Origin: Nocardioides daejeonensis
GTDB taxonomy: Bacteria > Actinomycetota > Actinomycetes > Propionibacteriales > Nocardioidaceae
Assembly: GCF_003194585.1 (NCBI RefSeq)
Contig: NZ_QHKZ01000002.1
Location: 62,001 to 126,000 of the forward strand
Direction of reading: 5' to 3'
DNA length: 64,000 bases
Under the pieces are notes generated by a model. The model made no database searches and was not told the origin of the DNA. It saw only the letters and a program-made list of their open reading frames with translations. Positions 43,910 through 52,730 of the stretch are shown here, in pieces. The position numbers were made by a program, and so were the translations under genes. Within the stretch, counting starts at the first letter, position 1, and the number at the start of each line of letters is the position of its first letter.

Positions 43910-45271
43910 ATGAGGTCTGAGGCGTCGGTGCTCCACATCGACCTCGACGCCTTCTTCGCCGCGGTCGAGCAGCGCGACAAGCCCTCCCTGCGCGGCAAGC
44001 CGGTCATCGTGGGCGGCGTCGGCGGCCGCGGCGTGGTCGCGACCGCCTCCTACGAGGCCCGCGTCTTCGGGGTGCGGTCCGCGATGAGCACTCGCGAGGC
44101 CCGCGCCCGCTGCCCGCATGCGGCGTTCTTGACCGGTCGCTTCCATGCCTACCGCGCCACCAGTCGGATCGTCATGGACCTGCTGCGCTCGATCTCGCCC
44201 CTGGTCGAACCACTCTCCATCGACGAAGCCTTCGTCGACCTGGAGCCGAGCGGCGTCGACACCACCGACCTGGTCGCAGTGCGCCGCTTCGGCGAAGAGC
44301 TCCGCGAGCAGGTCCGCACCTTGACCGGCGGCCTGACCGCGAGCGTCGGCATCGGCACGTCGAAGTTCATCGCCAAGGTGGCCAGCGACCTGGAGAAGCC
44401 AGACGGCCTGGTGCTGGTGGCCCCCGGCACCGAGCGGGCGATGCTGCGTCCGATGCAGGCCACCGTGCTGCCAGGAGTCGGGCCCGCGACGGCGGAGCGG
44501 CTCCGGCGGGTCGGCGTACACACAGTCGCGGAGCTGGAGAAGCGCAGCGAGGGCGAGCTGATCCGAATCCTCGGGCGGGCCCATGGCCTGTCGCTCCACC
44601 GACTCGCCCGGGCCATCGACGACCGGGCCGTCGAGCCCGAGCGGGAGACGAAGTCGGTCAGCACCGAGGGCACCTATGCCGACGACCTCACCGACCGTGC
44701 GGTGATGGAGGCGCTGCTCACCCGCTATGCCGGCGACGTCTCGCGGCGCCTGAGCAGGAGCGGCCTGTCAGGACGCACGGTCACCATCAAGGTGCGGCTC
44801 CACGACTTCACCACGATGAGCCGCTCCGCCACCCTCGCCTCGCCCACCGACGACGCCGGCCTCATCGCGCGCACCGCGCGGTCGCTGCTGGCCGACCTGG
44901 AGACAAGCGGCGGCGTACGGCTGCTGGGTGTCGGGGTCTCCGGCCTGGCCGACTGGGTACAGGACGATCTCTTCTCCCTCACGGACGAGCCAGAGGACCC
45001 GGAGCCCGAGCCCGAGCTGCCGACGCCGCTGCGGCGCGGATGGGCGCCCGGCATGGACGTGGCCCACCCGGAGTACGGACGAGGCTGGGTCTGGGGGTCC
45101 GGCCGTCAGGTGGTGACCGTCCGCTTCGAGACCGCCGAGACGGGGCCCGGGCCCGTGCGCAGCTTCCATGTCGACGACCCCGACCTGACGACGGTGACGG
45201 AGCCGGATCCCGCCTCCGGCGGCGAGCCGACGCGTGACCGGCCGGTCAGCGACGTGCAGGACGGAGAGTGA
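43910..45271 (+). CDS. dinB: DNA polymerase IV (Y-family)
   Basis: This 453-aa translesion polymerase has the metal ligands HIDLDAFFAAVEQ near the start and EPLSIDEAFVDLEP, the YEARVFGVRSAM nucleotide-binding loop, and an HhH segment (LPGVGPATAERLRRVGV). A C-terminal extension of about 80 residues, acidic (EDPEPEPELPTPL) then beta-like (GMDVAHPEYGRGWVWG), follows the little-finger domain; such tails are known in actinomycete Pol IV. The last 26 bases overlap the convergent pxpC gene. Confidence 0.92.
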   Translation: MRSEASVLHIDLDAFFAAVEQRDKPSLRGKPVIVGGVGGRGVVATASYEARVFGVRSAMSTREARARCPHAAFLTGRFHAYRATSRIVMDLLRSISPLVEPLSIDEAFVDLEPSGVDTTDLVAVRRFGEELREQVRTLTGGLTASVGIGTSKFIAKVASDLEKPDGLVLVAPGTERAMLRPMQATVLPGVGPATAERLRRVGVHTVAELEKRSEGELIRILGRAHGLSLHRLARAIDDRAVEPERETKSVSTEGTYADDLTDRAVMEALLTRYAGDVSRRLSRSGLSGRTVTIKVRLHDFTTMSRSATLASPTDDAGLIARTARSLLADLETSGGVRLLGVGVSGLADWVQDDLFSLTDEPEDPEPEPELPTPLRRGWAPGMDVAHPEYGRGWVWGSGRQVVTVRFETAETGPGPVRSFHVDDPDLTTVTEPDPASGGEPTRDRPVSDVQDGE

Positions 45272-46094
45272 CCCGCTCTCCCGGACGCAGCTGCGCACAC
45301 ACCGGCAGGTCCCCGGCGTCGACCACCGCAACGACCGGGTAGCCACCGGTCACCGGATGATCGGCAAGGAAGACGACCGGCTGCCCGTCGGGCGGTAGCT
45401 GCACGGCACCCGCGACCATGCCTTCGCTGGCGATCTCCCCCTCCCTGCGGGGCACCCCGGCTCCCTGCAAGCGCAGCCCGACGCGATTCGACGCGGCGCC
45501 CACCGACCAGGAGGTGGCCAGCAGCTGCTCCCATGCGCCCGGCGCCAGCCAGTCCCGGCGCGGGCCGGGCCACACGCGTAGCGAGCGTCGTCTCGCCACC
45601 GGACCCGGCGCCTCGACACCGGTCGGCGACCCGGACGGCACACCGAGCGGCAGGACCGCACCCGCGCGCAGCACAGGGGGGCCGACCCCCGCGAGCGTGT
45701 CGGTGGAGCGTGATCCCAGCACAGGCTCCACGGCTACACCACCCGCGAATGCCACATAGGCCCGCACGCCCCTGGCCGCCGCGCCGACCTCGACCACGGC
45801 TCCGTCCGGCACCCACACCGCGGTGTGACGCGGTGCCGGCCGCCCCGCGATCGTCAACGGGCCGTCGGCGCCGGTCACCGCCATCCAGCGGGCACCGTCG
45901 ACCCGGGCGCTCATGCCGCCGACGGTCGTCTCCAGGAGAGCCTCCTCCGGCGATGCACCGACCAGCCGGAGGGCCAGCGCGGCACTGACAGTGTCGAGCA
46001 CCCCCGCCACGGGCACGCCCAGGTGCGCCCAGCCCGGCCGACCACGGTCCTGCACCGTCGTCAACGGGCCGGGGTCCAACACCAGCAGGCTCAT
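45246..46094 (-). CDS. pxpC: 5-oxoprolinase subunit C (biotin-dependent carboxyltransferase fold)
   Basis: The 282-aa protein shows the PxpC (KipA-type) signature LLVLDPGPLTTVQDRGRPGWAH, SEGMVAGAVQLPPDGQPVVFLADHPVTGGYPV. PxpA, PxpB and PxpC together hydrolyse 5-oxoproline to glutamate using ATP. ATG 46094 overlaps the pxpB stop (ATGA). The 3' end overlaps dinB by 26 bp in the opposite direction. Confidence 0.9.
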   Translation of the reverse strand: MSLLVLDPGPLTTVQDRGRPGWAHLGVPVAGVLDTVSAALALRLVGASPEEALLETTVGGMSARVDGARWMAVTGADGPLTIAGRPAPRHTAVWVPDGAVVEVGAAARGVRAYVAFAGGVAVEPVLGSRSTDTLAGVGPPVLRAGAVLPLGVPSGSPTGVEAPGPVARRRSLRVWPGPRRDWLAPGAWEQLLATSWSVGAASNRVGLRLQGAGVPRREGEIASEGMVAGAVQLPPDGQPVVFLADHPVTGGYPVVAVVDAGDLPVCAQLRPGERVTLRPARR

Positions 46095-46681
46095 CGCGCC
46101 ACGAACCGGACGCGCGTCCCCGGAGTGAGCAGGGCGGGGTCGGCGCGTAGCGCATCCCAGAGCACCACCTCCGTGCGGCCGATCAGCTGCCAGCCGCCGG
46201 GGGTCTCGGCCGGATAGATCCCCGACCAGCGATCCGCCAGGCCGACCGCCCCCGCCGGGACACGCGGGCGCGGCGTGGACCGACGGCCGACCGACGGCCA
46301 CGTCTCCTTGGTGGCGAGGTAGCCGAACCCCGGGGCGAAGCCCGTGAAGAGCGCCACCCAGGTGACCGACGTGTGCCGGGCGACGACCTGCTCGGAGTCG
46401 ACCTGCCAGCGCGTCGCCACCTCCTCAAGGTCGGGACCGTCGTAGGTCACCGGGATCCGCACCGTCGGGCCATCGGGAGGGGTTGCCGCCACCGGTTCGG
46501 AGACGACGCGACGGCGTACCTCCTCCGGGTCGCGGACGCCGTCCAGCAGCACGGTCGCGGCCGCCGGCACGACATCGACGGCCCAGTCCTCCGCGCGGGC
46601 CAGCTCCGCGAGGGCCAGCGACCGCCAGGGGCCGTCGGTCTCGACCAGCAACGCCTTCGGCCCCATCGACAGGCAGCGCAT
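46091..46681 (-). CDS. pxpB: 5-oxoprolinase subunit B (KipI family)
   Basis: The 196-aa protein has the KipI/PxpB features PVTYDGPDLEEVA, HTSVTWVALFTGFAPGFGYL and PRPRVPAGAVGLADRWSGIYP. It is the middle gene of pxpA-pxpB-pxpC. The ATG at 46681 lies 1 nt after the pxpA stop, and its stop overlaps the pxpC start. Together the three proteins form a cytoplasmic enzyme that recycles 5-oxoproline. Confidence 0.9.
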   Translation of the reverse strand: MRCLSMGPKALLVETDGPWRSLALAELARAEDWAVDVVPAAATVLLDGVRDPEEVRRRVVSEPVAATPPDGPTVRIPVTYDGPDLEEVATRWQVDSEQVVARHTSVTWVALFTGFAPGFGYLATKETWPSVGRRSTPRPRVPAGAVGLADRWSGIYPAETPGGWQLIGRTEVVLWDALRADPALLTPGTRVRFVAR

Positions 46682-46682
46682 C

Positions 46683-47378
46683 TCAGCCCACCTCGAAGGC
46701 GGCCAGCGTCCAGCCTGACTGCTCGAGCGCCCGGCGTACGGCGCGGGCATGGTCGACCGCCCCCGGCGAGTCACCATGCAGGCAGAGCGAGTCGACCTCG
46801 CGTGCCAGGCGAAGGGCACCGGCGACGATCTCGGGCTCGATGGTGACCAGCGCGCCGGGCAGGTCGCGCGGCACCAGTCGGCCCTCGCTCGTGTAGCCCC
46901 GATCGGGGAAGCCTTCGCGCCAGGTACGCCGCCCTGCCGCCGCGGCCTGGTCGAGCAGCACCCCGCCCGGCAGACCGAGCACCGGCAGGTCACCGGAGCC
47001 GGCCAGCACGGCGGCAGCCTGTTCTGCGTCTTCGACGACGCGGTTGTAGAGCGCACCGTGCGGCTTCACGTAGGCGACCCGGGTTCCCGCGGCCGCGGCG
47101 TGCCGGCGGAGGGTGTCGACCTGCTCAGCGACCTGCTCAGCGAGGAGCCCCGCATCGATGTCGAGGCGACGACGGCCGAAGTGCTCCCGGTCCCGGTAGC
47201 TCACCTGAGCTCCCACAACGACGCCGTACGCCGCGGCGCCCTCGCAGACCGACCGCATGACGCCATCGTTCCCGGCATGGAATCCGCACGCGACGTTGGC
47301 GCTCGTCACCACGGCGAGCAGCGCATCGTCATCGGTGATCTCCTCGCCCAGGTCGGCATTCAGGTCGATGGTCCGCAC
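46683..47378 (-). CDS. pxpA: 5-oxoprolinase subunit A (LamB/YcsF family)
   Basis: The 231-aa protein has IDLNADLGEEITDDDALL, SANVACGFHAGNDGVM and GAQVSYRDREHFGRRRLD, typical of the LamB/YcsF family. YVKPHGALYN carries the conserved Lys and His. It begins the pxpABC operon, which is divergent from the oligopeptidase gene starting 56 bp away. Confidence 0.92.
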   Translation of the reverse strand: MRTIDLNADLGEEITDDDALLAVVTSANVACGFHAGNDGVMRSVCEGAAAYGVVVGAQVSYRDREHFGRRRLDIDAGLLAEQVAEQVDTLRRHAAAAGTRVAYVKPHGALYNRVVEDAEQAAAVLAGSGDLPVLGLPGGVLLDQAAAAGRRTWREGFPDRGYTSEGRLVPRDLPGALVTIEPEIVAGALRLAREVDSLCLHGDSPGAVDHARAVRRALEQSGWTLAAFEVG

Positions 47379-47433
47379 AGGGTCAACCTAGTGGTGCGCA
47401 CCGGCCCTGGGTCGACCTCATAGGGTCTGCGAC

Positions 47434-49590
47434 ATGACGCACCCGCAGCCGACCACGCCTCCTGCCGCACGGCAGGAGCGCCTTGTCACCCTCCACCACG
47501 GCCACGAGAAGGCCGACGACTACGAGTGGCTGCGCGACAAGGAGAACCCTGAGGTCATCACTCATCTCGAGGCCGAGAACGCCTGGACCGAGGCCCGCAC
47601 CGCCCACCTGGCGGGTCTCCGGCAGCAGATCTTCGACGAGATCAAGGCACGCACCCAGGAGACCGACCTCTCCGTGCCTACCCGGATCCGCGGGCACTGG
47701 TACTACTCGCGCTCCTACGAGGGCAAGGAATACGGCGCCTCCTGCCGGGTCGCGGTCGCCGACCCGGACGACTGGACGCCGCCGCGGCCGGCCGAGAACA
47801 CCGCCGCCGACCAACCGGCACTACCGGGCGAGGAGGTGCTGCTGGACCTCAACGAGCTCGCCGCCGGACACGACTTCTTCTCCCTCGGCGGCTCGGCGAT
47901 CAGCCCCGACGCCCACCTGCTCGCCTACTCCACCGACGTCGTCGGGGACGAGCGCTTCACGCTGCGGGTCAAGGACCTGCGCACCGGGACGGTGCTCGAC
48001 GACGAGATCACCGGTGTGCTCGGTGGCGCCACCTGGGATCCGCGCGGCGGCGCCTTCTACTACGTCACGGTCGACGAGAGCTGGCGTGCGGACAAGGTCT
48101 GGCGGCACGTCCTGGGCACCGCGCAGACCGAGGACGAGCTGGTCTTCCACGAGACCGACCCGCACTTCTGGGTCGGGGTGGGGGTCAGCCGCACCGACCG
48201 TTTCGTGCTGGTGATGTCGGGCGCCAAGACCACCACCGAGTTCCGGGTGCTCGACACCCGGGCCGCCGAAGTCGGCTTCCGCGTCTACACGCCGCGAGAG
48301 ACCGGGGTCGAGTACGGGCTCGAGCACGCTGTGCTTGCCGGCGAAGACGTCTTCCTCGTGCTCCACAACGGCAACGGGCCGAACTTCGAGCTCGCGACCG
48401 CGCCGGTCGAGCCGACCCCACGGAGCCGGTGGCAGCCCCTCCTGGCCCACAGCTCCGAGGTGCGCTTGGAGGACGTCGACGCCTTCGCGAGCCATCTCGT
48501 GGTCCATCAGCGGCGCGACGGTCTGACGCAGCTGCGGATCCTCCTGCTCGGCGCCGACGGCGTCGTCGACGACCGCCAGGTGGCGTTCCCCGACGAGGTC
48601 TACACGATCGGCTCGGGAGGCAACCCGGAGTTCGCCCAGCCGGTCGTGCGGCTCGGCTACACCACCCTCGCCAAGCCAGGGGCGGTGCACAACTACGACG
48701 TGCGGACCGGAGAGCTCACCTTGCTCCGCGAGACCCCGGTCCTGGGCGGCTACGACCCTGCCCACTACGAGGAGCACCGGCTGTGGGCGACCTCGCCCGA
48801 CGGAACTCGCGTGCCGATCTCACTCGTGGTGCCCGCAGGCAGTCCCCGGGACGGCTCCGTTCCGGTCCTCCTCTACGGGTACGGCGCCTACGAGGCCTCG
48901 ATCGACCCGTACTTCTCCATCGCTCGGCTCTCCCTCCTCGACCGCGGCGCGGGTTTCGCGATCGCTCACGTGCGCGGCGGCGGCGAGATGGGCCGGCACT
49001 GGTACGACGACGGCAAGCTCGAGCACAAGCAGCACACCTTCACCGACTTCATCGCCTGCGCGCGGCATCTGGCGGAGTCGGGCTGGAGCAGTCCGGACCG
49101 GATCGTCGCCGAGGGCGGCAGCGCCGGCGGCCTGTTGATCGGGGCGGTCGCCAACCAGGCACCCGAGCTCTTCGCCGGGTTCGTGGCGGCTGTGCCCTTC
49201 GTCGACGTGCTCACCACCATGCTGGACTCCTCGCTGCCTCTGACCGTGATGGAGTACGAGGAGTGGGGCAACCCCGAAGCCGACCCCGCGGCGTACGAGC
49301 GGATCGGTGGCTACGCACCGTATGAGAACGTCGCGGCTCTTGACTATCCCCCGATCCTGGCCGAGACGTCGCTCAACGACACCCGCGTCTTCTACGTCGA
49401 GGCGGCCAAGTGGGTGGCCCGGCTCCGGGCCACCGCCGTCGGTCGGCGCGACTTCCTGCTCAAGACAGAGATGGCGGCCGGCCACGGCGGGGTCTCCGGG
49501 CGCTATCAGGCCTGGATCGATCGCGCCTTCTCCCTGGCGTGGATCCTCGACCGGATGGGCTTGGCGGACGCGGAGCCACACCGTCCCTGA
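47434..49590 (+). CDS. ptrB: Prolyl oligopeptidase family serine peptidase, oligopeptidase B-like
   Basis: This 718-aa S9 peptidase has an N-terminal beta-propeller (about residues 75-420) and a C-terminal alpha/beta hydrolase with Ser563 (GGSAGGLL), Asp649 (ETSLNDTRVFY) and His684 (AAGHGGVSGR). The triad spacing and length agree with oligopeptidase B, which cleaves short peptides after Arg or Lys in the cytoplasm. No signal peptide is present. The start is ATG 47434. The substrate preference is inferred. Confidence 0.88.
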   Translation: MTHPQPTTPPAARQERLVTLHHGHEKADDYEWLRDKENPEVITHLEAENAWTEARTAHLAGLRQQIFDEIKARTQETDLSVPTRIRGHWYYSRSYEGKEYGASCRVAVADPDDWTPPRPAENTAADQPALPGEEVLLDLNELAAGHDFFSLGGSAISPDAHLLAYSTDVVGDERFTLRVKDLRTGTVLDDEITGVLGGATWDPRGGAFYYVTVDESWRADKVWRHVLGTAQTEDELVFHETDPHFWVGVGVSRTDRFVLVMSGAKTTTEFRVLDTRAAEVGFRVYTPRETGVEYGLEHAVLAGEDVFLVLHNGNGPNFELATAPVEPTPRSRWQPLLAHSSEVRLEDVDAFASHLVVHQRRDGLTQLRILLLGADGVVDDRQVAFPDEVYTIGSGGNPEFAQPVVRLGYTTLAKPGAVHNYDVRTGELTLLRETPVLGGYDPAHYEEHRLWATSPDGTRVPISLVVPAGSPRDGSVPVLLYGYGAYEASIDPYFSIARLSLLDRGAGFAIAHVRGGGEMGRHWYDDGKLEHKQHTFTDFIACARHLAESGWSSPDRIVAEGGSAGGLLIGAVANQAPELFAGFVAAVPFVDVLTTMLDSSLPLTVMEYEEWGNPEADPAAYERIGGYAPYENVAALDYPPILAETSLNDTRVFYVEAAKWVARLRATAVGRRDFLLKTEMAAGHGGVSGRYQAWIDRAFSLAWILDRMGLADAEPHRP

Positions 49591-49683
49591 CCCATCCCCT
49601 GAGAAGTCCCTGAGAACCCGGAAAACAGGCAACTTCCGGGCGTCCCTACTCGTCAGAACCAGTGAAGACGTTCGATGCGGAGC

Positions 49684-49710
49684 GGGAACACAACCGCCCC
49701 GGAACACGTT
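49684..49710 (+). promoter_or_regulatory. SigR/SigH-type promoter of the SigB-like gene
   Basis: GGGAAC (49684-49689), exactly 18 bp, then GTTGAA (49708-) fits GGAAY-N18-GTT. The start codon is about 60 bp downstream. In mycobacteria sigB is likewise read by stress ECF sigma factors, so a cascade is plausible. Confidence 0.6.
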
Positions 49711-49770
49711 GAACTGAGCGTGTGGGCCCGTCCACCGATGGGTACCCACCTGACGAAGGAGGGTGACGAG

Positions 49771-50721
49771 ATGGCCACGAAGACCACCACCAACCGGGAG
49801 ATCGAGGGACGCGACAGCGTCGGCCTCTACCTGGACGAGATCGCCCGGACGCCGCTGCTCGACGCAGCGACCGAGGTGGAGCTCTCCAAGACCATCGAGG
49901 CGGGCCTGTTGGCCGAACACCTGCTGGCCGAGGGCCGGGTCGGGCGCCGCAAGGGCGGCGCACCGAAGTCGGCGACCCAGGAGGAGCTCGAGTGGCTGGC
50001 AGCCGAGGGCCAGCGGGCCACCCAGACCTTCATCAACGCCAACCTTCGTCTGGTCGTCTCCATCGCCCGTAAGTACGGCCGCTCGCAGATGCCGATGCTC
50101 GACCTGATCCAGGAGGGCAACACGGGCCTGATCCGTGCGGTCGAGAAGTTCGACTACGCCAAGGGCTACAAGTTCTCCACCTACGCCACCTGGTGGGTGC
50201 GTCAGGCGATCACCCGTGGCATCGCCCAGCAGGGACGGGTCGTTCGTCTTCCCGTCCACGTGGTCGAGGAGCTCAACCAGGTCGGCAGCGCGCGGCGCAC
50301 CCTGGAGCGCCAGCTCGGCCGTGACGCCGAGCCGCACGAGATCGCCGAAGAGCTCGGCATGGAGGTGGAGCGGGTACTCGACCTGATCCGCTGGGGACGC
50401 GACCACGTCAGCCTCGATACCCCCGTCGACGAGGACGGCGACACCTCGCTCGGCGACCTGATGGCACAGGAGACGACGCCGAGTCCCGACCTGGAGGTGC
50501 TCGACACGGAGAGCCGCGACCGACTGAACGCGCTGGTCTCCCAGCTCGACGACCGAGCAGCCGACATCATCCGCTCCCGCTACGGTCTCTCCGACGGCCG
50601 CCAGCACAAGCTGGCCGACATCGGCGCCAAGCACGGGATCTCAGCCGAACGGGTGCGCCAGCTCGAGCGCGAGGCACTGCAGAAGCTGCGCGGCTTCGCC
50701 GACCCCGACCTGGCTGCCTGA
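49771..50721 (+). CDS. Group 2 RNA polymerase sigma factor, SigB/HrdA-like
   Basis: This 316-aa protein lacks region 1.1 and the AK-rich linker but has region 1.2 (DSVGLYLDEIARTPLL), [39 protein letters not shown], region 3, and region 4.2 ISAERVRQLEREALQKLRGF. Length and order match non-essential SigB-type factors, which direct stationary or stress transcription. The ATG at 49771 follows AAGGAGGG by 8-9 nt. A SigR/SigH-type promoter lies upstream. Confidence 0.9.
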   Translation: MATKTTTNREIEGRDSVGLYLDEIARTPLLDAATEVELSKTIEAGLLAEHLLAEGRVGRRKGGAPKSATQEELEWLAAEGQRATQTFINANLRLVVSIARKYGRSQMPMLDLIQEGNTGLIRAVEKFDYAKGYKFSTYATWWVRQAITRGIAQQGRVVRLPVHVVEELNQVGSARRTLERQLGRDAEPHEIAEELGMEVERVLDLIRWGRDHVSLDTPVDEDGDTSLGDLMAQETTPSPDLEVLDTESRDRLNALVSQLDDRAADIIRSRYGLSDGRQHKLADIGAKHGISAERVRQLEREALQKLRGFADPDLAA

Positions 50722-50745
50722 GCCGACTCGGCTGCCCGCCCCCGG

Positions 50746-51366
50746 TCAGCCCTCCCGCTGCCCCGCCGGGTTTCCCCCTTCCCCGTGGCGCAGCACCTCG
50801 ACGACCTCCGCGATCCGAGCGCGGAGGTCGTCGAGCGTTCCGGTGTTCTCGATGACGTGTGTCGCGATCGCCAGGCGCTGCTCCCGGCTCGCCTGAGCCG
50901 CCATCCGGGACTCGGCATCCTCCCGCGTCCAGCCACGGTCGCGAAGCATCCGCTCCACCTGCACCTCGGGAGGGACGTCGACCACGACCACCGCGTCGAA
51001 GGTGTCGGCACGACCGGACTCGGCAAGCAGTGGGATGTCGTGCACGACCAAGGCGCCGGCTGGCGCTGAGGCCTCCAGCTCCGTGATCCGTTGGAAGACC
51101 AGCGGGTGCACGATCGCCTCCAGCCGTCGCCGGGCGCCTTCGTCGTTGAAGACCAGCGCCCCCATTCGTGGCCGGTCGAGCTCCCCCGACTCGGTGAGCA
51201 CCTCGGGACCGAACGCGGCGACCACAGCCGCGAGGCCCGGCGTACCGGCCGCGACGACCTCACGGGCGAGTGCGTCGGCGTCGATGAGCACCGCACCCGC
51301 CTCGACCAGCATCGTCGCAACAGTGCTCTTGCCTGAGGCGATGCCTCCGGTCAACCCGATTCTCAT
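50746..51366 (-). CDS. coaE: Dephospho-CoA kinase
   Basis: This 206-aa protein has a P-loop GLTGGIASGKST near the start, DADALAREVV for substrate binding, a typical HDIPLLAESG segment, and RMAAQASREQR of the LID. It phosphorylates dephospho-CoA in the last step of CoA synthesis. ATG 51366 is right before the P-loop. The fused DUF2157/UPF0157 domain found in some actinomycete CoaE is absent. Confidence 0.92.
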   Translation of the reverse strand: MRIGLTGGIASGKSTVATMLVEAGAVLIDADALAREVVAAGTPGLAAVVAAFGPEVLTESGELDRPRMGALVFNDEGARRRLEAIVHPLVFQRITELEASAPAGALVVHDIPLLAESGRADTFDAVVVVDVPPEVQVERMLRDRGWTREDAESRMAAQASREQRLAIATHVIENTGTLDDLRARIAEVVEVLRHGEGGNPAGQREG

Positions 51367-51425
51367 GACGGCGAGGGTAGTGCCCGCCGCCGACCGCACG
51401 CTCCGGCGGTGGCAGGATCGGCCGT

Positions 51426-52700
51426 ATGGAGACGCTCGCGGCACTGGAGGCAGGCGACCGGGTGGCGCTGCTGGTTCCCGGGAGCGCCGACTACCTCGAC
51501 GTGGTGATCGCGCTGCTCGCGCGCGGGGTCTTTCCGGTGCCGCTCGACCCGCGCCTCACGGTGAGCGAACGCGAGCGAGTGCTGGAGCCGATCCAGCCGC
51601 GGCTCCGCATCACCTCCTCGGAGCAGCTGTCGACGCTGTGGGACCAGACCGACCCCGGCGAGCGCCGGGCCTTGCCGCTCGGACGGCCGATGCACGTGAC
51701 GAGCGGCACCACCGGCACTCCCAAAGGGGTCTTCAGCGGCGTGCTCGCCTCCGCTGACGCCGCAGCGCTGGTAGCGGAGGAACGGGACCTCTGGGGCTTC
51801 TCTTCCGACGACGTGAACCTGGTGCTGAGCCCGCTCTACCACTCGGCGCCACTGCGCTTCGCGCTCGGCACGCTGCTGGCCGGAGGACGGGTGGTCGGCT
51901 TCGACCGGACCGGGCGGCAGCCCGCCTTCGATCCGGCAGCGGTCACCCAGACGATCGTGAACGAGCGACCGACCACGATGTTCTGTGTGCCGGCGCACCT
52001 CCAGCGGCTCTTCGCGCACTGGGATGACGTCGGCGTGCCTGACCTCTCCAGCTTCCGCTTGGTCGCCCATGCCGGCGCCGCCTGTCCCCCTCATCTCAAG
52101 CGGCGGCTCATCGACCTCTTTCCACACGGCACGACCTGGGAGTTCTACGGGTCGACCGAGGGACAGTTCACCGCCTGCCGCAGTGAGGAGTGGCTCGAGC
52201 GCCCGGGCACCGTGGGCCGGGCCCGACCCGGCCGGCGTCTCACCGTCGACCCGGACGGCCAGATCTGGTGCACGGTGCCCGAGCACGCCCGGTTCAGCTA
52301 CTTCGGCGCTCCGGAGAAGACGGCGGCTGCTTGGCGGGACACCCCGGAGGGCCCGGCCTTCTCGGTCGGAGACCTCGGTCGCCTCGACGACGGGTGGCTC
52401 TATCTCGACGGTCGTCGGGAGGACCTGGTGATCACCGGGGGCGTCAACGTCTATCCGGTCGAGGTCGAGAGCGTCCTCTCCGCGCACCCGGGCGTCGTCG
52501 AGATCGCCGTGCACGGTCGCCCCGACGAACGCTGGGGGCAGCAGGTGACCGCGACCGTGGTCGGCACGGCAACTGCCGACGAGCTCGCCGCCTTCGCGCG
52601 CGAGCACCTCTCCCCACCGAAGCGGCCCAAGCAGTACGTGTTCGTGGAGACTCTCCCCCGCACACTCACCGGAAAGATCCTGCGCCGGCAGCTGGACTGA
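51426..52700 (+). CDS. Acyl-CoA synthetase-like AMP-binding protein, short form
   Basis: This 424-aa protein has TSGTTGTPKGVFSG, EFYGSTEGQFTACRSEEW, SVGDLGRLDDGWLYLDGRREDLVITGGVNVYP and the catalytic Lys region LPRTLTGKILRRQL. At 424 residues it is about 100 shorter than usual, with the N-terminal subdomain reduced (it begins at ALEAGDRVALLVPG), but all catalytic motifs are intact. It activates an unknown acid to acyl-CoA. It is divergent from coaE and convergent with the GlxA-type regulator. Confidence 0.82.
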   Translation: METLAALEAGDRVALLVPGSADYLDVVIALLARGVFPVPLDPRLTVSERERVLEPIQPRLRITSSEQLSTLWDQTDPGERRALPLGRPMHVTSGTTGTPKGVFSGVLASADAAALVAEERDLWGFSSDDVNLVLSPLYHSAPLRFALGTLLAGGRVVGFDRTGRQPAFDPAAVTQTIVNERPTTMFCVPAHLQRLFAHWDDVGVPDLSSFRLVAHAGAACPPHLKRRLIDLFPHGTTWEFYGSTEGQFTACRSEEWLERPGTVGRARPGRRLTVDPDGQIWCTVPEHARFSYFGAPEKTAAAWRDTPEGPAFSVGDLGRLDDGWLYLDGRREDLVITGGVNVYPVEVESVLSAHPGVVEIAVHGRPDERWGQQVTATVVGTATADELAAFAREHLSPPKRPKQYVFVETLPRTLTGKILRRQLD

Positions 52701-52730
52701 GGCCGGGGGCGCAGCGGTGGGGCGGCCGGA

